The notes below the pieces were generated by a model that was not told where the DNA came from, did not search any database, and saw only the letters and a program-made list of their open reading frames with translations. The translations under genes were made by a program, and so were the position numbers. From assembly GCA_023667165.1 (NCBI GenBank), contig JAMPAO010000027.1:1-25651 (forward strand): a stretch of DNA of 25,651 nucleotides, written 5' to 3'. Below, one piece after another: positions 7,213 to 15,030 of the stretch; within the stretch, counting starts at the first letter, position 1; every line of letters begins with the position of its first letter. The stretch is from Ruminococcus sp. GTDB taxonomy: Bacteria > Bacillota > Clostridia > Oscillospirales > Ruminococcaceae.

Positions 7213-8493
7213 ATGAACACATATGAAACTATAAACGGCGGCGTGTGCGCGGCAAAGGGTTTTAAGGCAAGCGGCGCATACTGCGGGATCAAATACTTTG
7301 CAAGCGGCGGGTTTCCCGTTCCCGACGGGAACGATTCCCCTATTGCGGGGCGGAAAAACGATATCGCCATGATCTTTTCCGACGTTGTGTGCAATACCGC
7401 GGGAGTATACACCTCAAACAAGGTAAAGGGCGCTCCGGTCATCGTTACAAAAAACAATCTTGAAAGATCCGGCGGAAAGGCGCGCGCTGTTATTGTGAAT
7501 TCGGGCAATGCCAACACCTGCAATCCCGACGGCATGGAAAAAGCCGAGAAAATGTGCGCTCTTGCGGCAAAGGAGCTGAATATCCCCGAGGAGCAGGTAA
7601 TAGTAGCTTCCACGGGGGTTATCGGGCAGAGGCTGCCTATAGAGCCTATTGAAAAAGCCGTTCCCATTCTGGCGGAAAAGCTGTCCTATGAGGGAAATAT
7701 CGAAGCTGCAGCCGCCATTATGACTACCGACACCGTTAAAAAGGAATACGCCGTCAAATTCAACATCGGCGGCAGGGAATGCCGTCTGGGGGGAATGGCA
7801 AAGGGCAGCGGCATGATACACCCAAACATGGCTACCACTCTTAATTTTATTACCACCGACTGCGCCGTTTCCCGGCAAATGCTGCAAAAGGCTTTGTCGG
7901 ATACCGTTAAGATCACCTATAACTGCTTAAGCGTTGACGGGGATCAGTCCACCAACGACACCTGTATGCTTATGTCAAGCGGTCTGGCGGGCAATGATGA
8001 GATAACCGAGGAGGGAGCGGAGCTTGACGTTTTCAAAGCAGCTCTCTATCAGGTAATGGCAAACCTCACCCGAATGCTTGCCAAGGACGGGGAGGGCGCA
8101 ACAAAGCTCATAACCTGCGTTTGCTCCTCCGCACCCGACCTTGATACGGCGATAACCGTTGCAAAAAGCGTTATACGTTCGCCGCTTGTCAAAACCGCCA
8201 TGTTCGGCTCGGACGCCAACTGCGGGCGCATTGCCTGCGCAGTAGGCTACGCCGAAACGGATAATATAGACGTAAACAAATTCGACGTTTACCTGTCCTC
8301 GGATGCGGGAAAAATTCTCACCTGTGAAAAGGGAATGGGTCTTGAATTTGACGAGGAAAAGGCAAAGGAGATACTTTCCCGCGACGAGATAGAGATACTT
8401 ATAGAGCTTAATGCGGGAAACGCAAGCGTTACCGCCTGGGGCTGCGACCTTACCTATGATTATGTCAAGATAAACGGGGATTACCGCAGTTAG
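7213..8493 (+). CDS. argJ: Glutamate N-acetyltransferase (ornithine acetyltransferase)
   Basis: ArgJ moves the acetyl group from N-acetylornithine to glutamate, closing the cyclic arginine pathway. Some members also use acetyl-CoA. The proenzyme cuts itself before Thr208 in KGSGMIHPNMAT (197-208), and Thr208 becomes the nucleophile of the beta chain. The oxyanion pair is in STGVIGQRLP (133-142), and the C terminus has the conserved GNASVTAWGCDLTYDYVKIN block. At 426 aa it is slightly longer than usual because of N-terminal residues. AAAGGAG precedes the ATG. It lies immediately downstream of repeat B; no argA or argE is in the window. Confidence 0.97.
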   Translation: MNTYETINGGVCAAKGFKASGAYCGIKYFASGGFPVPDGNDSPIAGRKNDIAMIFSDVVCNTAGVYTSNKVKGAPVIVTKNNLERSGGKARAVIVNSGNANTCNPDGMEKAEKMCALAAKELNIPEEQVIVASTGVIGQRLPIEPIEKAVPILAEKLSYEGNIEAAAAIMTTDTVKKEYAVKFNIGGRECRLGGMAKGSGMIHPNMATTLNFITTDCAVSRQMLQKALSDTVKITYNCLSVDGDQSTNDTCMLMSSGLAGNDEITEEGAELDVFKAALYQVMANLTRMLAKDGEGATKLITCVCSSAPDLDTAITVAKSVIRSPLVKTAMFGSDANCGRIACAVGYAETDNIDVNKFDVYLSSDAGKILTCEKGMGLEFDEEKAKEILSRDEIEILIELNAGNASVTAWGCDLTYDYVKINGDYRS

Positions 8494-8544
8494 AGGCAAG
8501 AGTTTTTTCGCAATGAAGCTTGAAAACTAAATAGGCTTTACACC

Positions 8545-8573
8545 TTGACAAACTGTCTGGAATCCTATATAAT
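8545..8573 (+). promoter_or_regulatory. Perfect consensus promoter of the 48-aa gene
   Basis: TTGACA (8545-8550), a 17-nt spacer and TATAAT (8568-8573) are an exact sigma-A consensus, stronger than any other promoter seen here. The string GCTTTACACCTT overlaps the -35 box (8534-8545) and recurs in the terminator of the same gene. Confidence 0.85.
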
Positions 8574-8610
8574 ATAGGTAACGGCTGTACTTTGAAAGGC
8601 GGTGGTAAAA

Positions 8611-8757
8611 ATGGGAATGACCGACAAACAGTTTAACAGCTATCTGCGGTTTGTTCTTGAAGTTGTATTGAAGGCGCTTAAAAAGATGCCCGAATGTCCC
8701 GAAAAAGATGATCTGCAAAAAATGGCTGATAATATTCAGAAAACCATTGAAGATTGA
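8611..8757 (+). CDS. Small protein, 48 aa, unknown function
   Basis: The ATG at 8611 follows GAAAGGCGGTGG. The product begins MGMTDKQFNSYLRFVLEVVL, continues with a Lys/Glu-rich helix containing KKMPECPEKDDLQKMAD, and ends IEED-like (KTIED). It looks like two amphipathic helices around a CPE turn and has one cysteine. It has its own consensus promoter (8545-8573) and strong terminator (8763-8799), so it forms a self-contained transcription unit placed between argJ and argB. I recall similar MTDKQF-type short proteins as hypothetical genes of Clostridia, but cannot assign a function. Confidence 0.7.
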   Translation: MGMTDKQFNSYLRFVLEVVLKALKKMPECPEKDDLQKMADNIQKTIED

Positions 8758-8762
8758 CCCTT

Positions 8763-8800
8763 AAAGGTGTAAAGTCTGTTTACAGCTTTACACCTTTTTA
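8763..8800 (+). terminator. Intrinsic terminator after the 48-aa gene
   Basis: AAAGGTGTAAAG (8763-8774) pairs perfectly with CTTTACACCTTT (8786-8797) around an 11-nt loop, followed by a T-rich run. It ends the small-gene transcript, so argB and argD probably need read-through or another promoter. Confidence 0.9.
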
Positions 8801-8830
8801 TTTTAAAAAACGGGCAAGGAGTGATACAAT

Positions 8831-9063
8831 GTGAAAGAAAAAATATCTCCGCTTAAAAAATACCTAATGACCGAGGAAGAGATCTTGTGGCAGGGCGAAT
8901 GCTTTTTACCCGTATTTCCCGATATAATAAAGCTGCCTGTTATATAAACTGCCGCAGAGCGGGAGATTTTTACGATCTCCCAAGGTACGGCATTTCGGAC
9001 AGCGCCGAATATGCCGCGTCCCTTGTTAATATGCAAAAAAATCAGCAAGTAAAGGAAGTTTGA
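8831..9063 (+). pseudogene. Small gene remnant, probably frameshifted, just before argB
   Basis: Two overlapping frames look coding. Frame one starts with GTG 8831 after AAGGAG and runs 38 aa (VKEKISPLKKYLMTEEEILW...), stopping at 8947. A second frame, open from before 8887 to the stop at 9061-9063, gives KAACYINCRRAGDFYDLPRY and then GISDSAEYAASLV. Joining the two by one frameshift near 8920 would give a protein of about 77 aa ending 1 nt before the argB ATG. Neither part resembles a family I know. Alternatives are one short genuine gene (8887-9063) or chance open frames. Confidence 0.35.
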
Positions 9064-9064
9064 A

Positions 9065-9928
9065 ATGGGAACGGTAATTTCCAATGAAATACGCTCGCAG
9101 GTGCTTATCGACGCCCTGCCTTATATCCAAAGATATAACAATAAAATAGTCGTGATAAAATACGGCGGCAACGCCATGACCAATGAGGAGCTGAAAAACG
9201 CCGTTATGAGCGATATCGTTCTGCTGGGTCTTGTCGGCATAAAGACCGTCCTTGTCCACGGAGGAGGACCGGAGATAAACGATATGCTCAAAAAGGTGGG
9301 CATTGAAAGCAGGTTTATCAACGGTCTGAGATACACAGACGAGGCTACCGCCGACATAGTTAAAATGGTGCTGGCGGGCAAGGTCAACAAGGAGCTGGTT
9401 GCTCATCTTATACGGCACAAGGGCAGCGCTCTGGGTATGTGCGGCATTGACGGCAGAATGCTCATATGCAAAAAAATGGAGGGCGAGCCGGATCTGGGTT
9501 TTGTGGGGGAGATAGAGCAGGTAAACACCGCCCCTATAACCAACGCGCTTGAAAAGGGATATATTCCCGTTATCGCCACCGTAGCCGCCGACGAAAACGG
9601 TCAGACCTACAATATCAACGCCGATACCGCCGCCGCAAGGATAGCCGCCGAGCTTAAAGCGGAAAACCTTATACTTATGACCGACATAGTCGGACTTCTT
9701 AGGGATAAGGACGATCCGTCCACCCTTATAAAAGCGGTGCAGGTGAGCGAGGTGCCCTTTATGAAGCGGCAGGGAATAATCAGCGGAGGAATGATACCTA
9801 AGATCGACTGCTGCGTTGAAGCTGTAAGGCGGGGCGTGAAGAAAACCGTCATCATAGACGGAAGAGTTCCCCACTCCATACTTATAGAGCTTTTGTCCAA
9901 CGAGGGCATAGGAACGCAGTTTAGCTGA
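9065..9928 (+). CDS. argB: N-acetylglutamate kinase
   Basis: ArgB phosphorylates N-acetylglutamate, the second step of arginine synthesis. The 287-aa amino-acid-kinase fold shows VIKYGGNAM with Lys32, VLVHGGGPEIN (62-72) and the C-terminal INADTAAARIAAEL substrate/ATP region. The extra N-terminal helix and the ALPYIQRYNNK linker before the first strand match the arginine-inhibited, hexameric class of this enzyme; the E. coli type lacks them. This fits a cyclic pathway controlled at ArgB. The ribosome binding site AAAGGAAG overlaps the end of the upstream small frame (TGAAATG). argD follows after 34 bp. Confidence 0.97.
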   Translation: MGTVISNEIRSQVLIDALPYIQRYNNKIVVIKYGGNAMTNEELKNAVMSDIVLLGLVGIKTVLVHGGGPEINDMLKKVGIESRFINGLRYTDEATADIVKMVLAGKVNKELVAHLIRHKGSALGMCGIDGRMLICKKMEGEPDLGFVGEIEQVNTAPITNALEKGYIPVIATVAADENGQTYNINADTAAARIAAELKAENLILMTDIVGLLRDKDDPSTLIKAVQVSEVPFMKRQGIISGGMIPKIDCCVEAVRRGVKKTVIIDGRVPHSILIELLSNEGIGTQFS

Positions 9929-9962
9929 TAAGAGATAAGAATCAATAGGAGGTAAAATTATT

Positions 9963-11141
9963 ATGTCATCGTCAAAGACTATTGAAAATTTTGATAAATA
10001 TGTTATGCATACATACGGCAGACTGCCCGTGGTTCTTGAAAAGGGCAGCGGCGAATGTATGACCGACGAGAACGGCAGGGAATACATTGATTTCGGCAGC
10101 GGGATAGGCGTAAATTCCCTGGGGATATGCAACGATAAATGGGCGGATGCTGTTTGCAGCCAGGTCCGTTCGCTTCAGCATACGTCCAACTATTACTATA
10201 CAAAAGTCCAGGCGGAATTTGCGGAAAAGCTCTGCGAAAAAACGGGATACAGCGTGGTTTTCTTCGGCAATTCGGGAGCGGAAGCCAACGAGTGCGCCAT
10301 AAAGCTCGCCAGAAAATATTCCTTTGACAAATACGGAAAAGGACGTCACACTGTCGTCACCCTTACAAACTCTTTCCACGGCAGGACTATGGCTACTCTG
10401 TCCGCCACGGGACAGGACAGCTTTCACAACTATTTTTTCCCTTTCCTTGAGGGTTTTGTAAACACTCCCGCTAACGACATAAGCGCACTGAAAGCTCTTA
10501 TCGAAAAGGACAAGACTGTCTGCGCGGTAATGTTCGAGCCTGTGCAGGGGGAGGGGGGAGTTATCCCTCTTGAAGCGGAGTTTTTAAGAGAGATGATAAA
10601 GCTGTGCGGCGAAAGGGATATACTCACCATCGCCGACGAGGTGCAGACGGGCATGGGCAGAACGGGGGCGCTGCTTACCACAATGCATTACGGCGTAAAG
10701 CCGGACGTTACCACTCTTGCAAAGGGCATTGCGGGAGGAGTTCCCATGGGAGCGTGCCTTGCGGGAGAGAAATGCGCGGACGTTCTCGGCAAGGGTACCC
10801 ACGGCTCCACTTTCGGCGGCAATCCCATTGCCTGCGCGGGCGCGAACGCCGTTATAGACATCGTTTCGGAGCGGGATTTTCTGGACGGAGTAACGAAAAA
10901 GGGGTATTATTTTGTAACAAAGCTCCTTGAAATTCCCGAGGTAGACGGCGTTGACGGTATGGGTCTGATGATAGGGGTGCGGCTTAAAACAAAAAAGGCG
11001 GCGGATATTCTCACCGCCGCGGCGGAAAAGGGTCTGCTTATCCTTACCGCAAAAGAAAAGCTTCGTTTCCTGCCGCCTCTTACCGTAAGCTATGAGGAAA
11101 TAGACAAGGGGATCGAGATACTCAAAGAACTGCTTAGATAA
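9963..11141 (+). CDS. argD: Acetylornithine aminotransferase
   Basis: This PLP enzyme (392 aa, class III aminotransferase) makes N-acetylornithine from the semialdehyde and glutamate. It may also serve in lysine synthesis as succinyl-diaminopimelate aminotransferase. The PLP lysine is Lys254 in TTLAKGIAGGVPMGA, with the cofactor aspartate Asp225 in IADEVQTGMGRTG. FFGNSGAEANECAIKLAR (100-117) is the phosphate-binding block and SFHGRTMATLSATGQ (137-151) is the second signature. The ATG at 9963 follows AGGAGGTAAAATTATT. It is in line with argB and argF. Confidence 0.97.
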   Translation: MSSSKTIENFDKYVMHTYGRLPVVLEKGSGECMTDENGREYIDFGSGIGVNSLGICNDKWADAVCSQVRSLQHTSNYYYTKVQAEFAEKLCEKTGYSVVFFGNSGAEANECAIKLARKYSFDKYGKGRHTVVTLTNSFHGRTMATLSATGQDSFHNYFFPFLEGFVNTPANDISALKALIEKDKTVCAVMFEPVQGEGGVIPLEAEFLREMIKLCGERDILTIADEVQTGMGRTGALLTTMHYGVKPDVTTLAKGIAGGVPMGACLAGEKCADVLGKGTHGSTFGGNPIACAGANAVIDIVSERDFLDGVTKKGYYFVTKLLEIPEVDGVDGMGLMIGVRLKTKKAADILTAAAEKGLLILTAKEKLRFLPPLTVSYEEIDKGIEILKELLR

Positions 11142-11218
11142 AGCTGACCGAGGAGAAAAACTTGCTCATGTCACGATTTTTATTCGGATAAATATTTAAA
11201 TATACGGAGGTAAAACCT

Positions 11219-12124
11219 ATGAAGCATTTACTTAAAATGTCCGACCTTACAAAGGAGGATATCATTGATATCCTCAACCTTGCAGATCAGCTCAAATATG
11301 AGCTCAAGCACAACATTCCCCACAAGCACCTGGAGGGAAAAACCCTTGGAATGATATTCCAGAAGTCCTCCACACGTACCCGTGTTTCCTTTGAAACGGG
11401 TATGTATCAGCTTGGAGGAAACGCTCTGTTCCTGTCCTCAAGGGATCTTCAGATAGGCAGGGGCGAGCCTGTGCAGGATACAGCAAGGGTGCTTTCTCGT
11501 TATTTGAACGGCATTATGATACGCACCTTTGAGCAGAAAGAGGTGGAGGATCTGGCGGATTTCGGAAATATCCCCATAATCAACGGCCTTACCGACTATT
11601 GCCACCCCTGTCAGGTGCTTGCAGACCTTATGACCATACGGGAATACAAGGGTCAGTTTGAGGGACTTAAAATGTGCTATATCGGTGACGGCAACAACAT
11701 GGCTAATTCCCTTATAGCAGGCGGTCTGACCGTGGGTATGGAGGTTTCCGCAGCCTGCCCCCAGGGGTATCACCCTCACGGCACTGTGCTTGAGTTTGCA
11801 AAGCAGTACGGCGATAAATTCACACTTACCGATAAACCCGCCCACGCCGCAGAAAATGCCGACGTTATCTTCACCGACGTGTGGGCGTCCATGGGTCAGG
11901 AGGGCGAAGCGGAAGTACGCCGCAAGGCGTTTGCGGGATATCAGGTAAACGATGAGATAATGGCTGCCGCAAAGCGTGACGCTATGGTTCAGCACTGTCT
12001 TCCCGCTCACCGGGAGGAGGAGATCACCGCAAAGGTGTTCGAGGCTCACGCGGAGGAGATATTCGAGGAAGCGGAAAACCGCCTCCACGCGCAAAAGGCC
12101 GTCATGGTCAAGCTCATGCGCTGA
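11219..12124 (+). CDS. argF: Ornithine carbamoyltransferase
   Basis: This 301-aa enzyme converts ornithine and carbamoyl phosphate to citrulline. The carbamoyl-phosphate motif SSTRTRVSFE is at residues 50-59, the HPCQ motif at HPCQVLADLMT (about 130-140), and the ornithine-binding HCLPAHR near residue 260. Length and start (KHLLKMSDLTKEDI) are typical. The ribosome binding site is ACGGAGG, 8 nt before the ATG. It is followed 53 bp later by the carboxyspermidine dehydrogenase gene, linking ornithine and arginine supply to polyamine synthesis. Confidence 0.97.
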   Translation: MKHLLKMSDLTKEDIIDILNLADQLKYELKHNIPHKHLEGKTLGMIFQKSSTRTRVSFETGMYQLGGNALFLSSRDLQIGRGEPVQDTARVLSRYLNGIMIRTFEQKEVEDLADFGNIPIINGLTDYCHPCQVLADLMTIREYKGQFEGLKMCYIGDGNNMANSLIAGGLTVGMEVSAACPQGYHPHGTVLEFAKQYGDKFTLTDKPAHAAENADVIFTDVWASMGQEGEAEVRRKAFAGYQVNDEIMAAAKRDAMVQHCLPAHREEEITAKVFEAHAEEIFEEAENRLHAQKAVMVKLMR

Positions 12125-12177
12125 TACGCTGATTACATTCGGGAAACGCGGAAAATAAATATACGGAGGTTTTTATT

Positions 12178-13380
12178 ATGGGCAAGGCTCTTATTATCGG
12201 CTGCGGCGGCGTGGCTTCGGTGGTAATCCATAAATGCTGCCAAAACAGCGAGGTTTTCGAGGAGATAATGATAGCGTCGCGCACAAAAGCAAAGTGCGAC
12301 GCGTTAAAGGAAAAGCTGCAAAACAATACAAAAACAAAAATATCCACCGCTAAGGTAAACGCCGACAGAGTTGAGGAGCTTACCGCTCTTATGAGGGAGT
12401 TCAAACCCGATATCTGCATAAACGTCGCCCTGCCCTATCAGGATCTGACTATAATGGACGCCTGCCTTGAATGCGGCGTGGATTATGTGGACACCGCCAA
12501 TTATGAGCCGGAGGATACGGCAAAATTCGAGTATTCATGGCAGTGGGCGTACAGGGAGAGATTTGAAAGGGCGGGTATTACCGCTCTTCTGGGGAGCGGC
12601 TTTGACCCGGGAGTTACGGGAGTTTTCTGCGCCTACGCGCAAAAGCATTATTTTGACGAGATACATTACATCGACATTCTCGACTGCAACGCGGGGGATC
12701 ACGGCTATCCCTTTGCCACAAACTTCAACCCCGAAATAAACATCAGAGAGGTAAGCGCAAAGGGTTCGTATATCGAAAACGGGCAATGGGTGGAAACGGA
12801 GCCTATGGAGATAAAGCGGGTGTACGATTTTCCCGAGATAGGGCAAAAGGATATGTATCTGCTCCATCATGAGGAGCTGGAGTCCCTTGCGCTGAACATC
12901 AGGGGAATAAAAAGGATACGCTTTTTCATGACTTTCGGGCAGTCCTATCTTACTCACCTGAAATGCCTTGAAAACGTGGGTATGACATCCATTGAGCCGA
13001 TAAACTACAACGGCATGGAAATAGTGCCTCTCCAGTTCCTTAAGGCTGTCCTGCCCGATCCCGCAAGCCTGGGACCGAGAACAAAGGGCAAGACCAATAT
13101 CGGCTGCATAATGCAGGGTGTAAAAGACGGCAAACCCGTTAAATATTACGTTTACAACGTCTGCGACCACGAGGAATGCTACAGGGAAGTGGGTTCGCAG
13201 GCAATATCCTATACCACCGGCGTTCCCGCCATGATAGGAGCCATGATGGTAATGACGGGAAAATGGAAAAAACCGGGCGTCTACAACATAGAGGAGTTCG
13301 ATCCCGATCCTTTTATGGACGCTCTGAACAAATGGGGACTTCCCTGGAAAGAGAGCTTCGACCCCGGGCTTGTTGAATGA
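12178..13380 (+). CDS. Carboxynorspermidine/carboxyspermidine dehydrogenase (saccharopine dehydrogenase family)
   Basis: The 400-aa protein matches the Vibrio-type carboxynorspermidine dehydrogenase pattern along its whole length: N-terminal Rossmann motif IIGCGGVASVV (6-16), then IASRTKAKC, LLGSGFDPGVTGVF (about 138-151), NAGDHGYPFATNFNPE, and the C-terminal QAISYTTGVPAMIGA and DPDPFMDAL blocks. The enzyme reductively joins aspartate semialdehyde to putrescine (or diaminopropane) using NADPH. The decarboxylase that completes spermidine (nspC-type) is not in the window. Classical lysine saccharopine dehydrogenases diverge more in these blocks. The ribosome binding site is ACGGAGG. It lies 53 bp after argF and 24 bp before the hisA-like gene. 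Confidence 0.88.
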   Translation: MGKALIIGCGGVASVVIHKCCQNSEVFEEIMIASRTKAKCDALKEKLQNNTKTKISTAKVNADRVEELTALMREFKPDICINVALPYQDLTIMDACLECGVDYVDTANYEPEDTAKFEYSWQWAYRERFERAGITALLGSGFDPGVTGVFCAYAQKHYFDEIHYIDILDCNAGDHGYPFATNFNPEINIREVSAKGSYIENGQWVETEPMEIKRVYDFPEIGQKDMYLLHHEELESLALNIRGIKRIRFFMTFGQSYLTHLKCLENVGMTSIEPINYNGMEIVPLQFLKAVLPDPASLGPRTKGKTNIGCIMQGVKDGKPVKYYVYNVCDHEECYREVGSQAISYTTGVPAMIGAMMVMTGKWKKPGVYNIEEFDPDPFMDALNKWGLPWKESFDPGLVE

Positions 13381-13404
13381 TACAGACGCGGAAAGGAAAA
13401 TACC

Positions 13405-14184
13405 ATGAAATTCAGACCATGCATAGATATCCATAACGGCAGGGTAAAACAGCTTGTGGGGGGCAGCCTTTCCGACAGGGACGCATATGCCGAGGAAAAT
13501 TTCGTATCGGAAAGCGGCAGCGTTTATTATGCCCGTCTTTACAGGGAAAAGGGACTGCGGGGCGGGCATATCATCATACTGAATCCCAAGGACTCGGAAT
13601 ATTACGTGGAGGACAGGCGGCAGGCGCTGGCGGCGCTGAGGGAATTCCCCGGCGGACTTCAGATAGGCGGCGGCGTTACGCCGGAAAACGCCGAGGAATA
13701 CATAAAAAACGGCGCTTCTCATGTGATAGTCACGTCGTATGTGTTTCCGGACGGCAGACTGAGCCTTGACAGACTGCATGAGCTGGAAACGGCGGTGGGC
13801 AGGGAGCATATAGTTCTCGACCTTTCCTGCCGCAGACGGGACGGGGAATATTATATCGTCACCGACAGATGGCAGAAATTCACCGACGACGCCCTTACAA
13901 GGGAATATATCCTTATGCTCGCAGACCGCTGCGATGAGTTTCTTGTTCACGCTGTGGATTCCGAGGGCAGACAAAGGGGAATAGAACGCGGCGCGGCGGC
14001 TGTTCTGGGCGGCATTCCCGAAATAACCGCCACCTACGCGGGAGGGATATCCTCATTCGGGGATATAGCGGAGCTTGAAAGAATAGGCGGCGGCAGACTG
14101 GATTTCACGGTCGGCAGCGCCCTCGATCTTTTCGGCGGAGCCATGCCGTTTGAGAGGCTGTGCCGGGAATATTCAAGCGGCTAA
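13405..14184 (+). CDS. hisA: ProFAR isomerase of the eukaryotic HIS6 type
   Basis: This 259-aa TIM-barrel enzyme should convert ProFAR to PRFAR in histidine synthesis. Its sequence follows yeast HIS6 more closely than bacterial HisA: FRPCIDIHNGRVKQLVGG at the start with the catalytic Asp8, NFVSES-SVYYARLYREKGLRGGH, LQIGGGVTPENAEEYI, ASHVIVTSYVF, HIVLDLSCRR (second catalytic Asp), DEFLVHAVDSEG, YAGGISSFGDI and FTVGSALDLFGG. Bacterial HisA instead has an AVDL-DG---R start. No other his gene lies nearby. The ribosome binding site is GAAAGGA. It closes the arginine/polyamine run. Confidence 0.88.
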   Translation: MKFRPCIDIHNGRVKQLVGGSLSDRDAYAEENFVSESGSVYYARLYREKGLRGGHIIILNPKDSEYYVEDRRQALAALREFPGGLQIGGGVTPENAEEYIKNGASHVIVTSYVFPDGRLSLDRLHELETAVGREHIVLDLSCRRRDGEYYIVTDRWQKFTDDALTREYILMLADRCDEFLVHAVDSEGRQRGIERGAAAVLGGIPEITATYAGGISSFGDIAELERIGGGRLDFTVGSALDLFGGAMPFERLCREYSSG

Positions 14185-14192
14185 ATTCTATG

Positions 14193-15026
14193 CCAATGTT
14201 TTTTATCATATGAAAGGATGAGTTCAGTAATGATCAATGGAATAAACAACTTCAACCGTTTCCCCGAAATCCGCTCCAAAAAGGCGCAGTCCCGTTCATT
14301 GAGCAGCTTTTGCGAAATGCTTGACAAGTCTGTAAAAAAGGATTCTTTTACTGCGGAGCTTCCCGTAAATCCGGTGCAGCCGCCGAAAAACGCTGCGATC
14401 GATTTTTCAAGTACAGCAACTACTCAAGCGAAACTTGACAATATTTCCGAGGCGATAGAGAATACCGATTATTCGGGAATGACCCAGGCGGAAATTTATG
14501 CGGATATTGAAAAGAAGTATGAGGATACTTTTGAGGATTTTCATTTCTCATTGGCAAGCGAAACCTGTACCGACCATGTAACGGTATATGAGCATTTTCG
14601 CAGAGAAATCGAAAATTATGTCGGTGAAACATCTTTAGAGCTTGTGCAGAAAGCCAGAGGGTATGACGGAATGAGCTATGATGAGATCGAAACGGCAATT
14701 AAGGAAAAGTATGCCGGAAAAACCGGCTTTGAGGATCAGCTAAATCTTTTCGGTGAATTATTTACATCAGGCGTACTTTATAATAAATACGGTCCGAGCA
14801 AGGCTATCGATATAGCTTTTAATCTTCGGTTAAGCCTTGAATGCAGCGGAGAGTCCGCCATTCCCAAAAGCGAATGGCTTTCAAGAATAAAACAGACAGG
14901 GATTTCATCGCCGTTTATGCTGTTTGTCAACTATCCGTATTTTTCCGATTCGGACAAGGAATTTTTCAAGTCCGTGGTTGACGATATCCTCTTCGGTATT
15001 ACAGATAAGAAAAATTAAGGAGATGT
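14193..15026 (+). repeat. Tandem duplication, copy 1
   Basis: From 14193 to 14543 (351 bp) the sequence is base-for-base identical to 15133-15483, including the ribosome binding site and the first 108 codons. The central parts then diverge. The last 47 bp (14980-15026, ending just after the stop) are again identical to 15923-15969. The offset is 940 bp. Confidence 0.95.
14230..15018 (+). CDS. Paralogous protein of unknown function, copy 1
   Basis: The start is either ATG 14218 (266 aa) or ATG 14230 (262 aa). AAAGG directly touches the first ATG, so the second is slightly preferred. The N-terminal part (FNRFPEIRSKKAQS, then SFCEMLDKSVKKD) is basic and low in hydrophobics; there is no signal peptide or membrane span. 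Two related modules occur: DYSGMTQAEIYADIEKKY (about 84-101) and GYDGMSYDEIETAIKEKYAGKTGF in the middle, both Y-x-GM-[ST]-x-x-EI-x-x-x-I-x-x-KY. A conserved FVNYPYFSD and DDILFGITDKKN end follows. I do not recognise the family. A paralogue follows in tandem. Confidence 0.75.
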   Translation: MINGINNFNRFPEIRSKKAQSRSLSSFCEMLDKSVKKDSFTAELPVNPVQPPKNAAIDFSSTATTQAKLDNISEAIENTDYSGMTQAEIYADIEKKYEDTFEDFHFSLASETCTDHVTVYEHFRREIENYVGETSLELVQKARGYDGMSYDEIETAIKEKYAGKTGFEDQLNLFGELFTSGVLYNKYGPSKAIDIAFNLRLSLECSGESAIPKSEWLSRIKQTGISSPFMLFVNYPYFSDSDKEFFKSVVDDILFGITDKKN

Positions 15027-15030
15027 TATT

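Noticed and set aside
9026..10132. Long open frame on the minus strand (368 codons)
   Set aside because: It lies antisense to argB and the start of argD, whose protein motifs are unmistakable; it has no family features and arises from the codon bias of those genes.
12535..13974. 479-codon minus-strand open frame
   Set aside because: Antisense to the carboxyspermidine dehydrogenase and hisA genes; an artefact of their composition.
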